From assembly GCF_003095395.1 (NCBI RefSeq), contig NZ_QEIJ01000001.1, positions 124,001 to 188,000 of the forward strand: a stretch of DNA of 64,000 nucleotides, given 5' to 3'. Both the position numbers and the translations under genes were made by a program. Each line of letters begins with the position of its first letter. Position 1 is the first letter of the stretch. The notes below the pieces were generated by a model. It did no database searches and was not told the origin of the DNA. It was given only the letters and a program-made list of their open reading frames with translations. Shown piece by piece: positions 32,184 to 40,472 of this stretch. Source of the DNA: Microbacterium sp. Gd 4-13. Lineage in GTDB: Bacteria; Actinomycetota; Actinomycetes; Actinomycetales; Microbacteriaceae.

Positions 32184-34298
32184 ATGGCGACACCGGCCGT
32201 CGAAGCGCCGTCGAACGAGCCCGCTGAGCGCACCCGGATCTTCCGCACCGATATCCAAGCGCTTCGCGCCCTCGCCATCGCGGGGGTCGTGCTCAACCAC
32301 CTCTGGCCGCTGCGCTTCACCGGCGGTTACGTCGGGGTCGATGTCTTCTTCGTGATCTCCGGCTTTCTCATCACCGGGCATCTCCTCGCGGAGATCGACC
32401 GCACGGGGCGCGTGCGCCTCGGCCGGTTCTATGCCCGCCGCGTCCGCCGTCTCCTCCCGGCAGCCCTCCTGGTGCTCGCCGCCGCCGCCGCGCTCGTGTA
32501 CGTCTTCCTGCCGTATCCGCGGTGGGAGCGTAATGCGGCCGAGATCGCCGCGGCGGCGCTCTATGTCGAGAACTGGGTGCTGACGGGCTTCTCCGTGAAC
32601 TATTCCGCCGCGAACGAGGCGGCCAGCGCGGTGCAGCACTACTGGTCGCTGTCGGTGGAGGAGCAGTTCTACGTCGTCTGGCCCGTGCTGCTGCTGGCGC
32701 TCGCCGGGTGGGGTGTTCGCCGCGCGGGCGACCGCCGTCGCCGGGCGCTCCTGCTGATCTGCGTCATCGCGGTCGCGTCCTTCGCGGCGAGCGTCGTCTA
32801 CACGCAGCTGGCGCCGAGCGCGGCCTACTTCGTCACCTTCACCAGAATGTGGGAGTTCGCGCTGGGCGGGCTGGTCGCGGTCTCCGCTTCGCGCATCCGC
32901 CTACCGCGGAGGGCTGCCGACCTGTTGTCGCTGGTGGGATTCGCGGGCATCCTGGTCTCCGTCGTGCTCTTCGGCCCCGAGACTCCGTTCCCGGGATGGA
33001 CGGCTCTCCTCCCGGTGCTCTCGACCGTCGCCGTGATCGTGGCGGGGACCGGCCACGATCGGCTCGTCCATTCCGCGGTCACGGGGGCGAGGCCCGTGCA
33101 GTGGGTGGGCGACGTCTCGTACTCGCTCTACCTCTGGCACTGGCCCCTCATCGTCGTGGCGCCGTTCGTGCTCGCGGGCCCCCTGTCGACGGTGTCGAAG
33201 ATCGGCGTGCTCGTCATCTCGCTGTTGCTCGCCTGGGTGACGCATCGTCTCGTGGAACGACCCGCTCAGCGGTGGCGGTGGTGGTCGACGTCGACCCGCC
33301 GGGCGTTCGCCGGGATGGTGGTGGGGATGATCGTGGTTCTCGCCGCCGCGGGCTCGTTGCACGCCGCCTACGCCCAGCAGAGCTCGTACGATCTGCCCGA
33401 CGGCCCGCTCCGGGCGGGAGCGTGCGTAGGACCGGCGGCGATCGCGGATGCGGCGTCCTGCCCCGATGCGTTCGGACCCCCGGAGTCGGCCGTCATCACC
33501 GGCGCGCACGTCTACTGGTGGGCTCCCGAGGTCTGCCGGCCTCTCGACTGGATGGTCTACGACGACCGCGCGACGACGACGCTGTGCGACTTCTCGCGCG
33601 GGGGGAGCGACGCCACCGACGTCTGGCTCGTCGGCGACTCGCACGCCGAGCAGTGGCAAGGTCCTCTCCTCGACATCGCAGAGAAGCGAGGATGGCGCCT
33701 GACGATCAGCCACTTCGGCGGCTGTCCACCCGCGGACGTACCCTTCGCGGGGTTCCGGACGCCCTGGGGGCCGCCGGAGGTCGCGGTCTGCCGCACCTGG
33801 TCGAGGGATGTGTCGGCGGCGGTCGTGGAGAGCCGCCCCGATCTGGTGTTCACATCCATGGCGGGCCGTCTCGAGCTGCTCGAGGGCGACCTTTCACCCG
33901 AACTCGCCCAGGAGCGGTTCGCCGACGGCCTCGTCGCGGATTGGGACGCCTGGGCCGACGCGGGGTCGCGCGTCTTCGCCATCGTCGATCCGCCGCTCAA
34001 CGGCGACGTCCGCGATCCCGACTGCGTTCTGCTCAATCCGCAGCATCCGCTCGAGTGCGCTCGGCCCCGCGCGGTGGCACTGCCTCCGGGCGATCCGCTT
34101 CCGCTGGCCGTCGAGAAAGCGGACAGGCCGGAGGTGCGCCTGATCGACCTCACGGATGCGTTCTGCGACGACCGGTCGTGCTTCGCCGTGATCGGTGGAG
34201 AACCGGTGTACTACGACGCCGACCACGTGAGCCGGCGCTACTCGCGCATGCTTGCCGACCGGTTCGAAAGCGCCGTGGATCGCGCGCCCGGCACCTGA
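32184..34298 (+). CDS. AT3-SGNH O-acyltransferase (OafA-like)
   Basis: A 704-residue fusion protein. Residues ~25-385 are the AT3 membrane domain (DIQALRALAIAGVVLNHLWP, GGYVGVDVFFVISGFLITGHL, HYWSLSVEEQFYVVWP). Residues ~470-700 are an extracytoplasmic SGNH esterase/transferase domain with LVGDSHAEQW (GDSH at 484-487) and a C-terminal DADH catalytic pair. Such proteins move acyl groups across the membrane and onto surface polysaccharide. It follows the galactofuranosyltransferase, so it may decorate the same glycan. Confidence 0.93.
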   Translation: MATPAVEAPSNEPAERTRIFRTDIQALRALAIAGVVLNHLWPLRFTGGYVGVDVFFVISGFLITGHLLAEIDRTGRVRLGRFYARRVRRLLPAALLVLAAAAALVYVFLPYPRWERNAAEIAAAALYVENWVLTGFSVNYSAANEAASAVQHYWSLSVEEQFYVVWPVLLLALAGWGVRRAGDRRRRALLLICVIAVASFAASVVYTQLAPSAAYFVTFTRMWEFALGGLVAVSASRIRLPRRAADLLSLVGFAGILVSVVLFGPETPFPGWTALLPVLSTVAVIVAGTGHDRLVHSAVTGARPVQWVGDVSYSLYLWHWPLIVVAPFVLAGPLSTVSKIGVLVISLLLAWVTHRLVERPAQRWRWWSTSTRRAFAGMVVGMIVVLAAAGSLHAAYAQQSSYDLPDGPLRAGACVGPAAIADAASCPDAFGPPESAVITGAHVYWWAPEVCRPLDWMVYDDRATTTLCDFSRGGSDATDVWLVGDSHAEQWQGPLLDIAEKRGWRLTISHFGGCPPADVPFAGFRTPWGPPEVAVCRTWSRDVSAAVVESRPDLVFTSMAGRLELLEGDLSPELAQERFADGLVADWDAWADAGSRVFAIVDPPLNGDVRDPDCVLLNPQHPLECARPRAVALPPGDPLPLAVEKADRPEVRLIDLTDAFCDDRSCFAVIGGEPVYYDADHVSRRYSRMLADRFESAVDRAPGT

Positions 34299-34305
34299 CG
34301 GGCGA

Positions 34306-35307
34306 TCAGGCGGAAGACTCGACGGCGTCGGCGAGAGGAGGCATCGGCCGCCACGACCGATCGCGCGCGATCTTGCGCCCGTCGCGCAGACCTCGCGCCA
34401 GATGACTCGTGCCGCGGATCGTTCTCTCGACCAGCACGAGACGGATCAGCTCCTTGGCGAGCGTGAGTGCGGTGCCGGCGGCGAACGGCAGAGGTTTGTA
34501 CGCGCTGTGCGCTCGGTAGTACTGCTTCAGGTAGGCGCGGTTGCGCATGATGTAGTACCGGTAAGCGTTGCTCGACGCGTTCATGTGCCGCACGCCGAAG
34601 TCGTGCTGCTTGATCTCGCGCGTGCGGCGCAGCACGAAGTCGTCGACGATCACGGACGTCGTCACTCGGGACGCCAGCCAGCCGTACATCTGGTCGTCCC
34701 AGTAGATGAAGAACCGGGGATCGGGCAGCCCGATCTCGCGCACGATGTCGCGGTGGATGAACATCCCCTCGAAGCATCCGGAGTTCATCTCCTTGAATCC
34801 GGATGCGTCGAACCCCGCGGGCGCGAACGGGATCGGGATCGCCATCGACTCCGCCACGCGGTACTGCCAGTAGAACGCGCTGCCGTCGTAGTCGTAACGC
34901 CGGCCCTGGATGCTGCGGAAGCGGGGCGTCCATCCGCCCATGCGGGCGAGGCCGTCGGAGATGACCTCGACGTCGTCGTCCATGAGCCACATCCACTCGG
35001 ATCCCAGCTCGTAGGCGACGCGCATGCCCTCGCTGAATCCGCCGGACCCGCCGGTGTTGGTGTCGAGCCGACGGTAGACGAGCTCCGTGCCGAGCTGGGC
35101 GCGCAGGGACTCGACGACCTCGGTCGTGTCGTCGGTGGACGCATTGTCGATGACGACGACGTGACCCGGCTTGGGCTCCATCCGCCCGATGCTCTCGAGA
35201 AGCCGGGTGAGCAGGTGCGAGCGGTTGTAGGTGACGATCGCGATCGTCACGGACGACGGATCGAACGCTTCGGACTCGGGCACGGACGAGCGGGAGGAGG
35301 CGTTCAT
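34306..35307 (-). CDS. family 2 glycosyltransferase (galactofuranosyltransferase-like)
   Basis: A 333-residue GT-A protein with VTIAIVTYNRSHLLTRLLESI, VIDNASTDDT, TNTGGSGGFSEGM and WLMDDDVEVI. The GGSGGF plus DDD arrangement resembles GlfT1/GlfT2-type enzymes, and FFIYWDDQMYGWLA would carry the catalytic base. With glf and the GlfT2-like gene nearby, an initiating galactofuranosyltransferase is a reasonable but unproven assignment. Near-leaderless: TAGGAT lies ten bases before ATG 35307. It is convergent with the AT3-SGNH gene, with a seven-base gap. Confidence 0.85.
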   Translation of the reverse strand: MNASSRSSVPESEAFDPSSVTIAIVTYNRSHLLTRLLESIGRMEPKPGHVVVIDNASTDDTTEVVESLRAQLGTELVYRRLDTNTGGSGGFSEGMRVAYELGSEWMWLMDDDVEVISDGLARMGGWTPRFRSIQGRRYDYDGSAFYWQYRVAESMAIPIPFAPAGFDASGFKEMNSGCFEGMFIHRDIVREIGLPDPRFFIYWDDQMYGWLASRVTTSVIVDDFVLRRTREIKQHDFGVRHMNASSNAYRYYIMRNRAYLKQYYRAHSAYKPLPFAAGTALTLAKELIRLVLVERTIRGTSHLARGLRDGRKIARDRSWRPMPPLADAVESSA

Positions 35308-35334
35308 ATCGTGCTCGATCCTATCCGAGGGACC

Positions 35335-36570
35335 TCAGGAGACCTGTCCGGGCGCCTCTCCGCGTTCGATCGCCATGCTCTGCTCGGCGGGTCCGACCCC
35401 GATCAGGGGCGCCTGCTTGATCTTCGCGCCGAGCAGCACGAGCAGCATCCATCCCCAGAGGAGGAGCACTCCCGGTTCGGCCACCCCCTCCACGAGAAGG
35501 AGCGCCGCCAGCAGAGTCGGGAGGAGCGAAAGGGGGGAGTAGGGGCGGTCGGCGCGCAGGTCGAAGCGGGGACGATCGATCGCGAAGAACCAGGCGCGCC
35601 AGATGAAGGCGAGCAGGGTGAGAGCCAGGAGCACCACCCCGACCGGGCCGAGGTGCGCGAAGACCTGGGCCCACGCGCCCTCGGCACGCGAGAGCTCGGC
35701 GCCGAAGGCGATCCAGACGACCGCGCCGCCGGCGAGACCCGCCGTGGCGTACAGGAGGTAGTAGCGGGTGCGCTCGCCGGGGTGGGTGGCGGTGCGCATG
35801 AGGAGCACGGTCGTGAGGACGAGGGTCACCCCGGCCAGAGCGAGGAGCGACACGGTCGATCCTGAGCGGATGAGGATGAACGCCGCGATCACGATCCAAC
35901 CGAGCAGGGCGGGGCGCCGCGGAGCCCGGGCAGCGAAGCGGATGACGAAGACGACCATGGCGAGCACCATGAGGGCTCCGAGCACGCCGGGGTCGCCGAC
36001 GAGACCCTCGAGAGGACTGGCGCCGAAGAAGTCGCCGCTGGACCAGAACGTCGCGGGGTCGGAGTCGGCCGAGGCGACGACGAATCCCGGGAGGAGCGGC
36101 CCGCCCACGAAGACGCCGACCGCGAGTTCGAAGACGATGGAGAGCCCGATCAGCCACTTCAGCGCTGACGCGACGGTGCGCACGACATCGCGCCAGGTGA
36201 GGGCGGCGGCGATGAACATCGCGTGCACCGCGGCGGCCGCCAGCAGCAGCCACACCACCGCTGCCTCTGCGGGTCGGGGACTCCAGACCATCGGCACCGC
36301 GGCCCAGAAAAGGAAGGCGAGCGCGACCCACGGAAGCCGACGCCACTGGAGCGGAGGCCGGATCGTGACCCACAGCACGATCGTGACGATCACGGTCGCC
36401 GCCACGAACACGCCCGTGCCGACGGGGCCGAGGGCGAACACCCAGCCCGACCCGATGAGTGCTGCGACGATGACGAACACGCACCACCCGCGCAGCAGTA
36501 GGTGGCCGGTCGTCTCGCGCGCCGGTGCCTCCGGGGGAGCGGACGCGGGATGCTTCGTCGAGATCGCCAT
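35335..36570 (-). CDS. O-antigen ligase/polymerase-like (WaaL/Wzy type) membrane protein
   Basis: A 411-residue protein with about 11-12 predicted membrane helices and a longer periplasmic-type loop around residues 165-195 (ADSDPATFWSSGDFFGASPLEGLVGDPGVLGALM). This pattern is seen in O-antigen ligase-like proteins that polymerise or transfer lipid-linked glycans. Sequence conservation in this family is low, so the assignment rests on topology and context. ATG at 36570. It is probably co-transcribed with the glycosyltransferase downstream (27-base gap). Confidence 0.72.
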   Translation of the reverse strand: MAISTKHPASAPPEAPARETTGHLLLRGWCVFVIVAALIGSGWVFALGPVGTGVFVAATVIVTIVLWVTIRPPLQWRRLPWVALAFLFWAAVPMVWSPRPAEAAVVWLLLAAAAVHAMFIAAALTWRDVVRTVASALKWLIGLSIVFELAVGVFVGGPLLPGFVVASADSDPATFWSSGDFFGASPLEGLVGDPGVLGALMVLAMVVFVIRFAARAPRRPALLGWIVIAAFILIRSGSTVSLLALAGVTLVLTTVLLMRTATHPGERTRYYLLYATAGLAGGAVVWIAFGAELSRAEGAWAQVFAHLGPVGVVLLALTLLAFIWRAWFFAIDRPRFDLRADRPYSPLSLLPTLLAALLLVEGVAEPGVLLLWGWMLLVLLGAKIKQAPLIGVGPAEQSMAIERGEAPGQVS

Positions 36571-36615
36571 CGTGCCTTCCAGGGTAGTGCGGCAGCGACC
36601 CTACGCTAGATGGAT

Positions 36616-38709
36616 GTGCGGTCGTCTCTCCCTCACCTCGCTGCGGCCAGGATGAGTCGGGCGAGCTCTGCCTCCGGAGCACTCTCCGGGCTCCGGACGA
36701 CGACGAGGACCGTGTCGCGGTCCGCAGAGCGCAGAGCCGACATCGACGGCCTGAGAGCGTTCGCGATCGCTCTCGTCGTCATCTACCACGTCTGGGTCGG
36801 GCGGGTCTCGGGCGGCGTCGACGTCTTCCTGATGGTCTCGGCGTACTTCTTGACCTCGTCGTTCCTCCGCCGCGCCGACAGCGTCGATGCTCCCTATCTC
36901 GGGCGGTTCTGGCTGCGCAGATTCGCCCGCTTGATCCCCGCCGCCGCTGTCACGGTGCTCGGGGTGCTGCTGCTGGCTGCGGCGGTGTTCCCCACGTCGT
37001 CATGGAACACGATCTGGTCGCAATCGTTCGCATCGCTCTTCTACGCGCAGAACTGGCAGTTGTCGGCCGAGTCGGTGGACTACTACGCACGCACCGAGGC
37101 CTTCCCGTCGCCGCTCCTGCACTTCTGGTCGCTGTCCATCCAGGGCCAGGTCTTCCTTCTGTGGCCGGTGATCATCGCGGGGGGTCTCTGGGCGGCCCGC
37201 AGGCTGCGCCTCGACCCGCGACGGGTGCTGCTGATCGTGTTCGGCGCGGTCTTCGCCGCATCCTTCATCCGCTCCATCATCTACACCGCCGCCGATCAGC
37301 AGCTGGCGTACTTCGACACGTGGTCGCGGCTCTGGGAGTTCGCCCTCGGGTCGTTGCTCGCGATCGTCGCGCCGTCGTTGCACATCCGCGCCCGCTCCGG
37401 CGCGATCCTGGCGTGGATCGGCATCGCCGGGGTGCTGCTGTGCGGGATCGTCCTGGACGTCGAGTCGGGGTTCCCCGGAGCAGCGGCGCTGTGGCCCACG
37501 CTGAGCGCAGCCTTCCTCATCCTGGCGGGACAGGCCGAGGCGACGAGCGCCCCCGTGCGATTCCTCGGCTCCCCCTGGATGGTCAGGCTCGGGACCATCG
37601 CCTACAGCCTCTACCTGGTCCACTGGCCCGTGCTGGTGGCGTACCTCGTGGTCACCGATTCGCCCTCGGTCTCGTTCGTCGGCGGGCTCGCGGTCGTCGC
37701 CGGCTCGCTGGCGTTGGCGATGACCCTCAATCGCCTCGTGGAGCGTCGGACCGAGAAGGTGTCGTCCTCCTCTGTGCGCACGAGCGTCGGCGTCACCGTC
37801 GGGTGGCTGCTCATCGTGCTCGTGCCGCTCACGGGGTGGCAGGCCGCCGACAGGGTCCGGTCTGCGATGGCCGACCCGCAGGCGAACCCCGGTGCTGCCG
37901 TCCTCCTCCCGCGGAACGCCGCCAACGTCATCGCCGACGCCGACATCGTTCCGGTCGGCACCGCGGTCGACACCGACTGGGTGGAGTTCGATTCGAGGTG
38001 CACGGGGGACAGGGTGCCCCGTGATCGTTCGCTGGCTGCGACCTGCCTCGAGACCCTGAGCGCGGAAGGCGCCGCGCAGACCGCTCTCATCATCGGCGAC
38101 TCCCACGCGCAGCAGTGGTCGGGGGCGTTGGTGCCGATCCTGCAGGACGAGGGCTGGAACGCCGTCGCCCTCCTCAAAGGCGGGTGCTTCTTCGCCCCGG
38201 GCGAGGCCGCCCAGGTCGACGCGGAATGCGAGGACTGGGAACGGGCGGCGGCGTCCTACGCGGAGGATTTCCCCGCAGATCTCGTGGTGCTGATCGGCAG
38301 CCGCGCCGTCGCGGAGTCGCCGGACGAGCGTCTGCCGCTCGGGATCGCGGAGCGAGTGGATCAGATCGTCGCATCCGGATCCGACGTGCTCCTCATTCGA
38401 GACAATCCGCGGTACGAGACCAACATGTATCGCTGCATCGAGGACAACGGGCGAGAGGCCGCCGAGTGCACCCGCGCTCGGGTCGACGTCTCGGCCGAGA
38501 CCAATCCCGCTGCGGAGCTGGGTTCTCGCCAGGGCGTCCATGCCGTGGATCTCCTCGACTTCCTGTGCCCCGAGGAGACGTGCCACGCGGTCATCGGCAA
38601 CGTGGCGGTGTACCTGGATCAGAGCCACCTCTCCGCCACCTACGCGGCGAGCTTGACGCCCGCGATGCGCGACGCCCTCGCGTCGATCCCCGGCATCCCC
38701 ATCGGGTAG
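36616..38709 (+). CDS. AT3-SGNH O-acyltransferase, second copy with altered EEQF motif
   Basis: A 697-residue relative of the 32-34 kb enzyme. The AT3 domain occupies ~45-400 (DIDGLRAFAIALVVIYHVWVG, GGVDVFLMVSAYFLTSSFL). The SGNH domain follows, with IIGDSHAQQW (GDSH ~494-497) and a C-terminal DQSH pair. The usual SLSVEEQFY stretch reads SLSIQGQVF here, so the conserved Glu-Glu is replaced. The two enzymes are only distantly similar, so this is not a recent duplication. The start is uncertain: GTG 36616 lies eight bases after TACGCT, and ATG 36610 is in frame two codons upstream. Confidence 0.88.
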   Translation: MRSSLPHLAAARMSRASSASGALSGLRTTTRTVSRSAERRADIDGLRAFAIALVVIYHVWVGRVSGGVDVFLMVSAYFLTSSFLRRADSVDAPYLGRFWLRRFARLIPAAAVTVLGVLLLAAAVFPTSSWNTIWSQSFASLFYAQNWQLSAESVDYYARTEAFPSPLLHFWSLSIQGQVFLLWPVIIAGGLWAARRLRLDPRRVLLIVFGAVFAASFIRSIIYTAADQQLAYFDTWSRLWEFALGSLLAIVAPSLHIRARSGAILAWIGIAGVLLCGIVLDVESGFPGAAALWPTLSAAFLILAGQAEATSAPVRFLGSPWMVRLGTIAYSLYLVHWPVLVAYLVVTDSPSVSFVGGLAVVAGSLALAMTLNRLVERRTEKVSSSSVRTSVGVTVGWLLIVLVPLTGWQAADRVRSAMADPQANPGAAVLLPRNAANVIADADIVPVGTAVDTDWVEFDSRCTGDRVPRDRSLAATCLETLSAEGAAQTALIIGDSHAQQWSGALVPILQDEGWNAVALLKGGCFFAPGEAAQVDAECEDWERAAASYAEDFPADLVVLIGSRAVAESPDERLPLGIAERVDQIVASGSDVLLIRDNPRYETNMYRCIEDNGREAAECTRARVDVSAETNPAAELGSRQGVHAVDLLDFLCPEETCHAVIGNVAVYLDQSHLSATYAASLTPAMRDALASIPGIPIG

Positions 38710-38753
38710 CAGGGCTCCCGCTCCGAGAGGCGATGCCGTCTGCCGCCCCGCCC

Positions 38754-38765
38754 TACGATGGGAGC
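38754..38765 (+). promoter_or_regulatory. manA -10 box, leaderless arrangement
   Basis: TACGAT at 38754-38759 is followed by six bases and GTG at 38766. Confidence 0.55.
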
Positions 38766-39929
38766 GTGCTGACCCGCATCTCGAACACACCGCGCGACTA
38801 CGCCTGGGGTTCCACCACCCTGATCGCCGAGCTGGAGGGACGCGCCCCGAGCGGCCGGCCCGAGGCCGAGGTGTGGTTCGGCGATCACCCTGGCTCGCCC
38901 TCCGAGGTGCATGACGGCACCGGTCGCACGCTCGACGACTGGCTTCCGGCGGAGGCCGCCGCCGACGACTCTCCGGCGAAGCTGCCGTACCTGCTCAAGC
39001 TGCTCGCGGCCGGTGCGCCGCTGTCGATCCAGGTGCATCCGTCGAAGGCGCAGGCCGAGGCCGGGTTCGCCCGGGAAGAGGCCGCGGGGGTCCCGCGCGA
39101 CGCGGGCGAGCGGAACTATCGCGACGACAATCACAAGCCCGAGGTCATCGTCGCGCTGAGCGACCCGTTCGTCGCTCTGGCAGGGCTGCGCGACCTCGAC
39201 ACGACGCGGCGCCTGGTCGACGTCCTCGGAGCCGACGCGGTGTCGCTGCGCGCGCATCTCGACGGAACGGATGCCGAAGAGGCCCTCCGCTCGACGATCG
39301 GCTGGCTGCTCGGCGGCGACGCGCAGGCCGACGTCGACCGGATCATCGACGCCGCCGCGTCGGCATCGTCGGACGAGTTCGCCGACGAGGTCGCGCTCGC
39401 GGCCCGCCTCGCGCAGGCCTACCCCGGCGACCCCGGGGTGGTCGTCGCGCTGCTGATGAACCTCGTGTCGCTGCGGCCGGGCGAGGCCGTCTTCGTGCCG
39501 GCCGGCGTGCTGCACGCCTACGTCGCTGGGCTGGGGGTCGAGCTCATGGCTGCGAGCGACAACGTTCTGCGGGGCGGTCTGACCCCGAAGCACATCGACG
39601 TCGACGAGCTGCTCTCGCTGGTGGATGCTGCGCCCTCTCCGCCGCCGACGCTCACGCCGGTCGAGCTCGAGGCCGGTGTGAAGCTCTTCGACGCGGGTGT
39701 GCCCGACTTCGCGCTGCTGCACGTCGAGGCGGCCGACGCCCCGATCCATGCCGCGCTGCGGGGCACCGCCATCGCCCTCGCGACGCGGGGCACGGTTCGC
39801 GTGACGGGCGCGTCGGGGGAGAGCATCGAGCTCTCGCCCGGTCAGGCGGCTCTCGCGACGGTCGACGAGGCGCCGCTCGTGGTCGCGGGCTCGGGCGAGC
39901 TCTTCATCGCCATGCCCGGCGACGACTGA
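38766..39929 (+). CDS. manA: mannose-6-phosphate isomerase, type I
   Basis: A zinc enzyme converting fructose-6-phosphate to mannose-6-phosphate, the entry to GDP-mannose. The 387-residue protein has PRDYAWGSTTLI, the zinc-ligand segments LSIQVHPSK and DDNHKPEVIVAL, and ASDNVLRGGLTPKHIDVDEL. It is full length. GTG 38766 follows TACGAT by six bases. In many actinobacteria manA lies close to whiB and DUF3499 together with manB (phosphomannomutase); no manB is present here. A hairpin follows the stop. Confidence 0.95.
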   Translation: MLTRISNTPRDYAWGSTTLIAELEGRAPSGRPEAEVWFGDHPGSPSEVHDGTGRTLDDWLPAEAAADDSPAKLPYLLKLLAAGAPLSIQVHPSKAQAEAGFAREEAAGVPRDAGERNYRDDNHKPEVIVALSDPFVALAGLRDLDTTRRLVDVLGADAVSLRAHLDGTDAEEALRSTIGWLLGGDAQADVDRIIDAAASASSDEFADEVALAARLAQAYPGDPGVVVALLMNLVSLRPGEAVFVPAGVLHAYVAGLGVELMAASDNVLRGGLTPKHIDVDELLSLVDAAPSPPPTLTPVELEAGVKLFDAGVPDFALLHVEAADAPIHAALRGTAIALATRGTVRVTGASGESIELSPGQAALATVDEAPLVVAGSGELFIAMPGDD

Positions 39930-39933
39930 CCTG

Positions 39934-39968
39934 CCGGATTCACCCCCGCGACACGCCGATGAATCCGG
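39934..39968 (+). terminator. hairpin downstream of manA
   Basis: CCGGATTCA (39934-39942) and TGAATCCGG (39960-39968) are perfect nine-base reverse complements around a 17-base loop, five bases after the manA stop. There is no long T-run. It also separates manA from the A+T-rich whiB promoter. Confidence 0.6.
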
Positions 39969-40009
39969 GTAAAGGTTCAATGCGCGATTGAGGCTTTAGT
40001 ATCCGCGAC
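39969..40009. other. A+T-rich intergenic segment upstream of the whiB promoter
   Basis: This segment, between the manA hairpin and the whiB -35, is markedly richer in A+T than its surroundings (for example GCTTTAGTATCC). No gene is visible in it. It may hold upstream regulator sites. Confidence 0.4.
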
Positions 40010-40038
40010 TTGATTTCCTCGAATAACACCGGTGTAAT
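40010..40038 (+). promoter_or_regulatory. whiB promoter with embedded palindrome
   Basis: TTGATT (40010-40015), 17 bases, then TGTAAT (40033-40038) form a good -35/-10 pair. The perfect ten-base palindrome ACACCGGTGT (40026-40035) spans the spacer and the start of the -10, a plausible operator. A GACAC, the core bound by WhiA in Streptomyces, occurs just downstream near 40053. The predicted leader is about 38 bases and ends with AAAGGGA before the ATG at 40083. Confidence 0.6.
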
Positions 40039-40082
40039 TATGAGCGCGTGACCGACACGCGGGGGATCGCGAAAGGGACGAA

Positions 40083-40403
40083 ATGGCGTCAGATTACCGT
40101 TCCGGTGCACCCGAGAACTGGTTCGTCGATCCGGTGCAACTCGGCGTCCCCGGTGTCCGCCGCGAAGCCGACGTCGAAGACAACGCCCTCGCCTGGCAGA
40201 CCGACGCGCTCTGCTCGCAGACCGACCCCGAAGCGTTCTTCCCCGAGAAGGGCGGTTCGACGCGAGACGCCAAGCGCGTCTGCACCACCTGCGACGTCCG
40301 CACGGAATGCCTCGAGTACGCGCTGCAGAACGACGAGCGTTTCGGCATCTGGGGCGGCCTCAGCGAGCGCGAACGACGCAAGCTCAAGCGTCGCGCCAGC
40401 TGA
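40083..40403 (+). CDS. whiB: WhiB-family iron-sulfur transcriptional regulator (WhiB2/WhmD type)
   Basis: A 106-residue redox-sensing regulator. Four cysteines (Cys44, Cys67, Cys70, Cys76) form the C-xn-C-x2-C-x5-C ligand set for a 4Fe-4S cluster. The GIWGG turn (88-92) is followed by a basic C-terminal tail (ERERRKLKRRAS) for DNA or sigma-factor contact. The position next to manA, the giant glycosyltransferase, DUF5719 and DUF3499 matches the WhiB2/WhmD locus, whose product controls septation in mycobacteria and sporulation in Streptomyces. Unusually for this window it has a classical promoter and a leader with a Shine-Dalgarno. Confidence 0.95.
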   Translation: MASDYRSGAPENWFVDPVQLGVPGVRREADVEDNALAWQTDALCSQTDPEAFFPEKGGSTRDAKRVCTTCDVRTECLEYALQNDERFGIWGGLSERERRKLKRRAS

Positions 40404-40472
40404 TCGTCGATCCCGTCGGCTTCGGCGCGTGCGGCTCGCCCTCGCCGCCGCCCCGCTTAGGCTGATCGCGCC

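Noticed and set aside
34306..36570. Assigning specific gene names (glfT1, waaL, wzy) to the glycosyltransferase and ligase-like genes
   Set aside because: Motifs show the families only; sequence inspection alone does not fix donor, acceptor or polymerase versus ligase role.
39934..39968. Possible third copy of the 68-bp palindromic element
   Set aside because: It contains GATTC and GAATCCGG but lacks the GGTGA outer arms, the GATTCGGTGCGT core and the 68-bp length. It is a simple nine-base stem, best read as a manA terminator.
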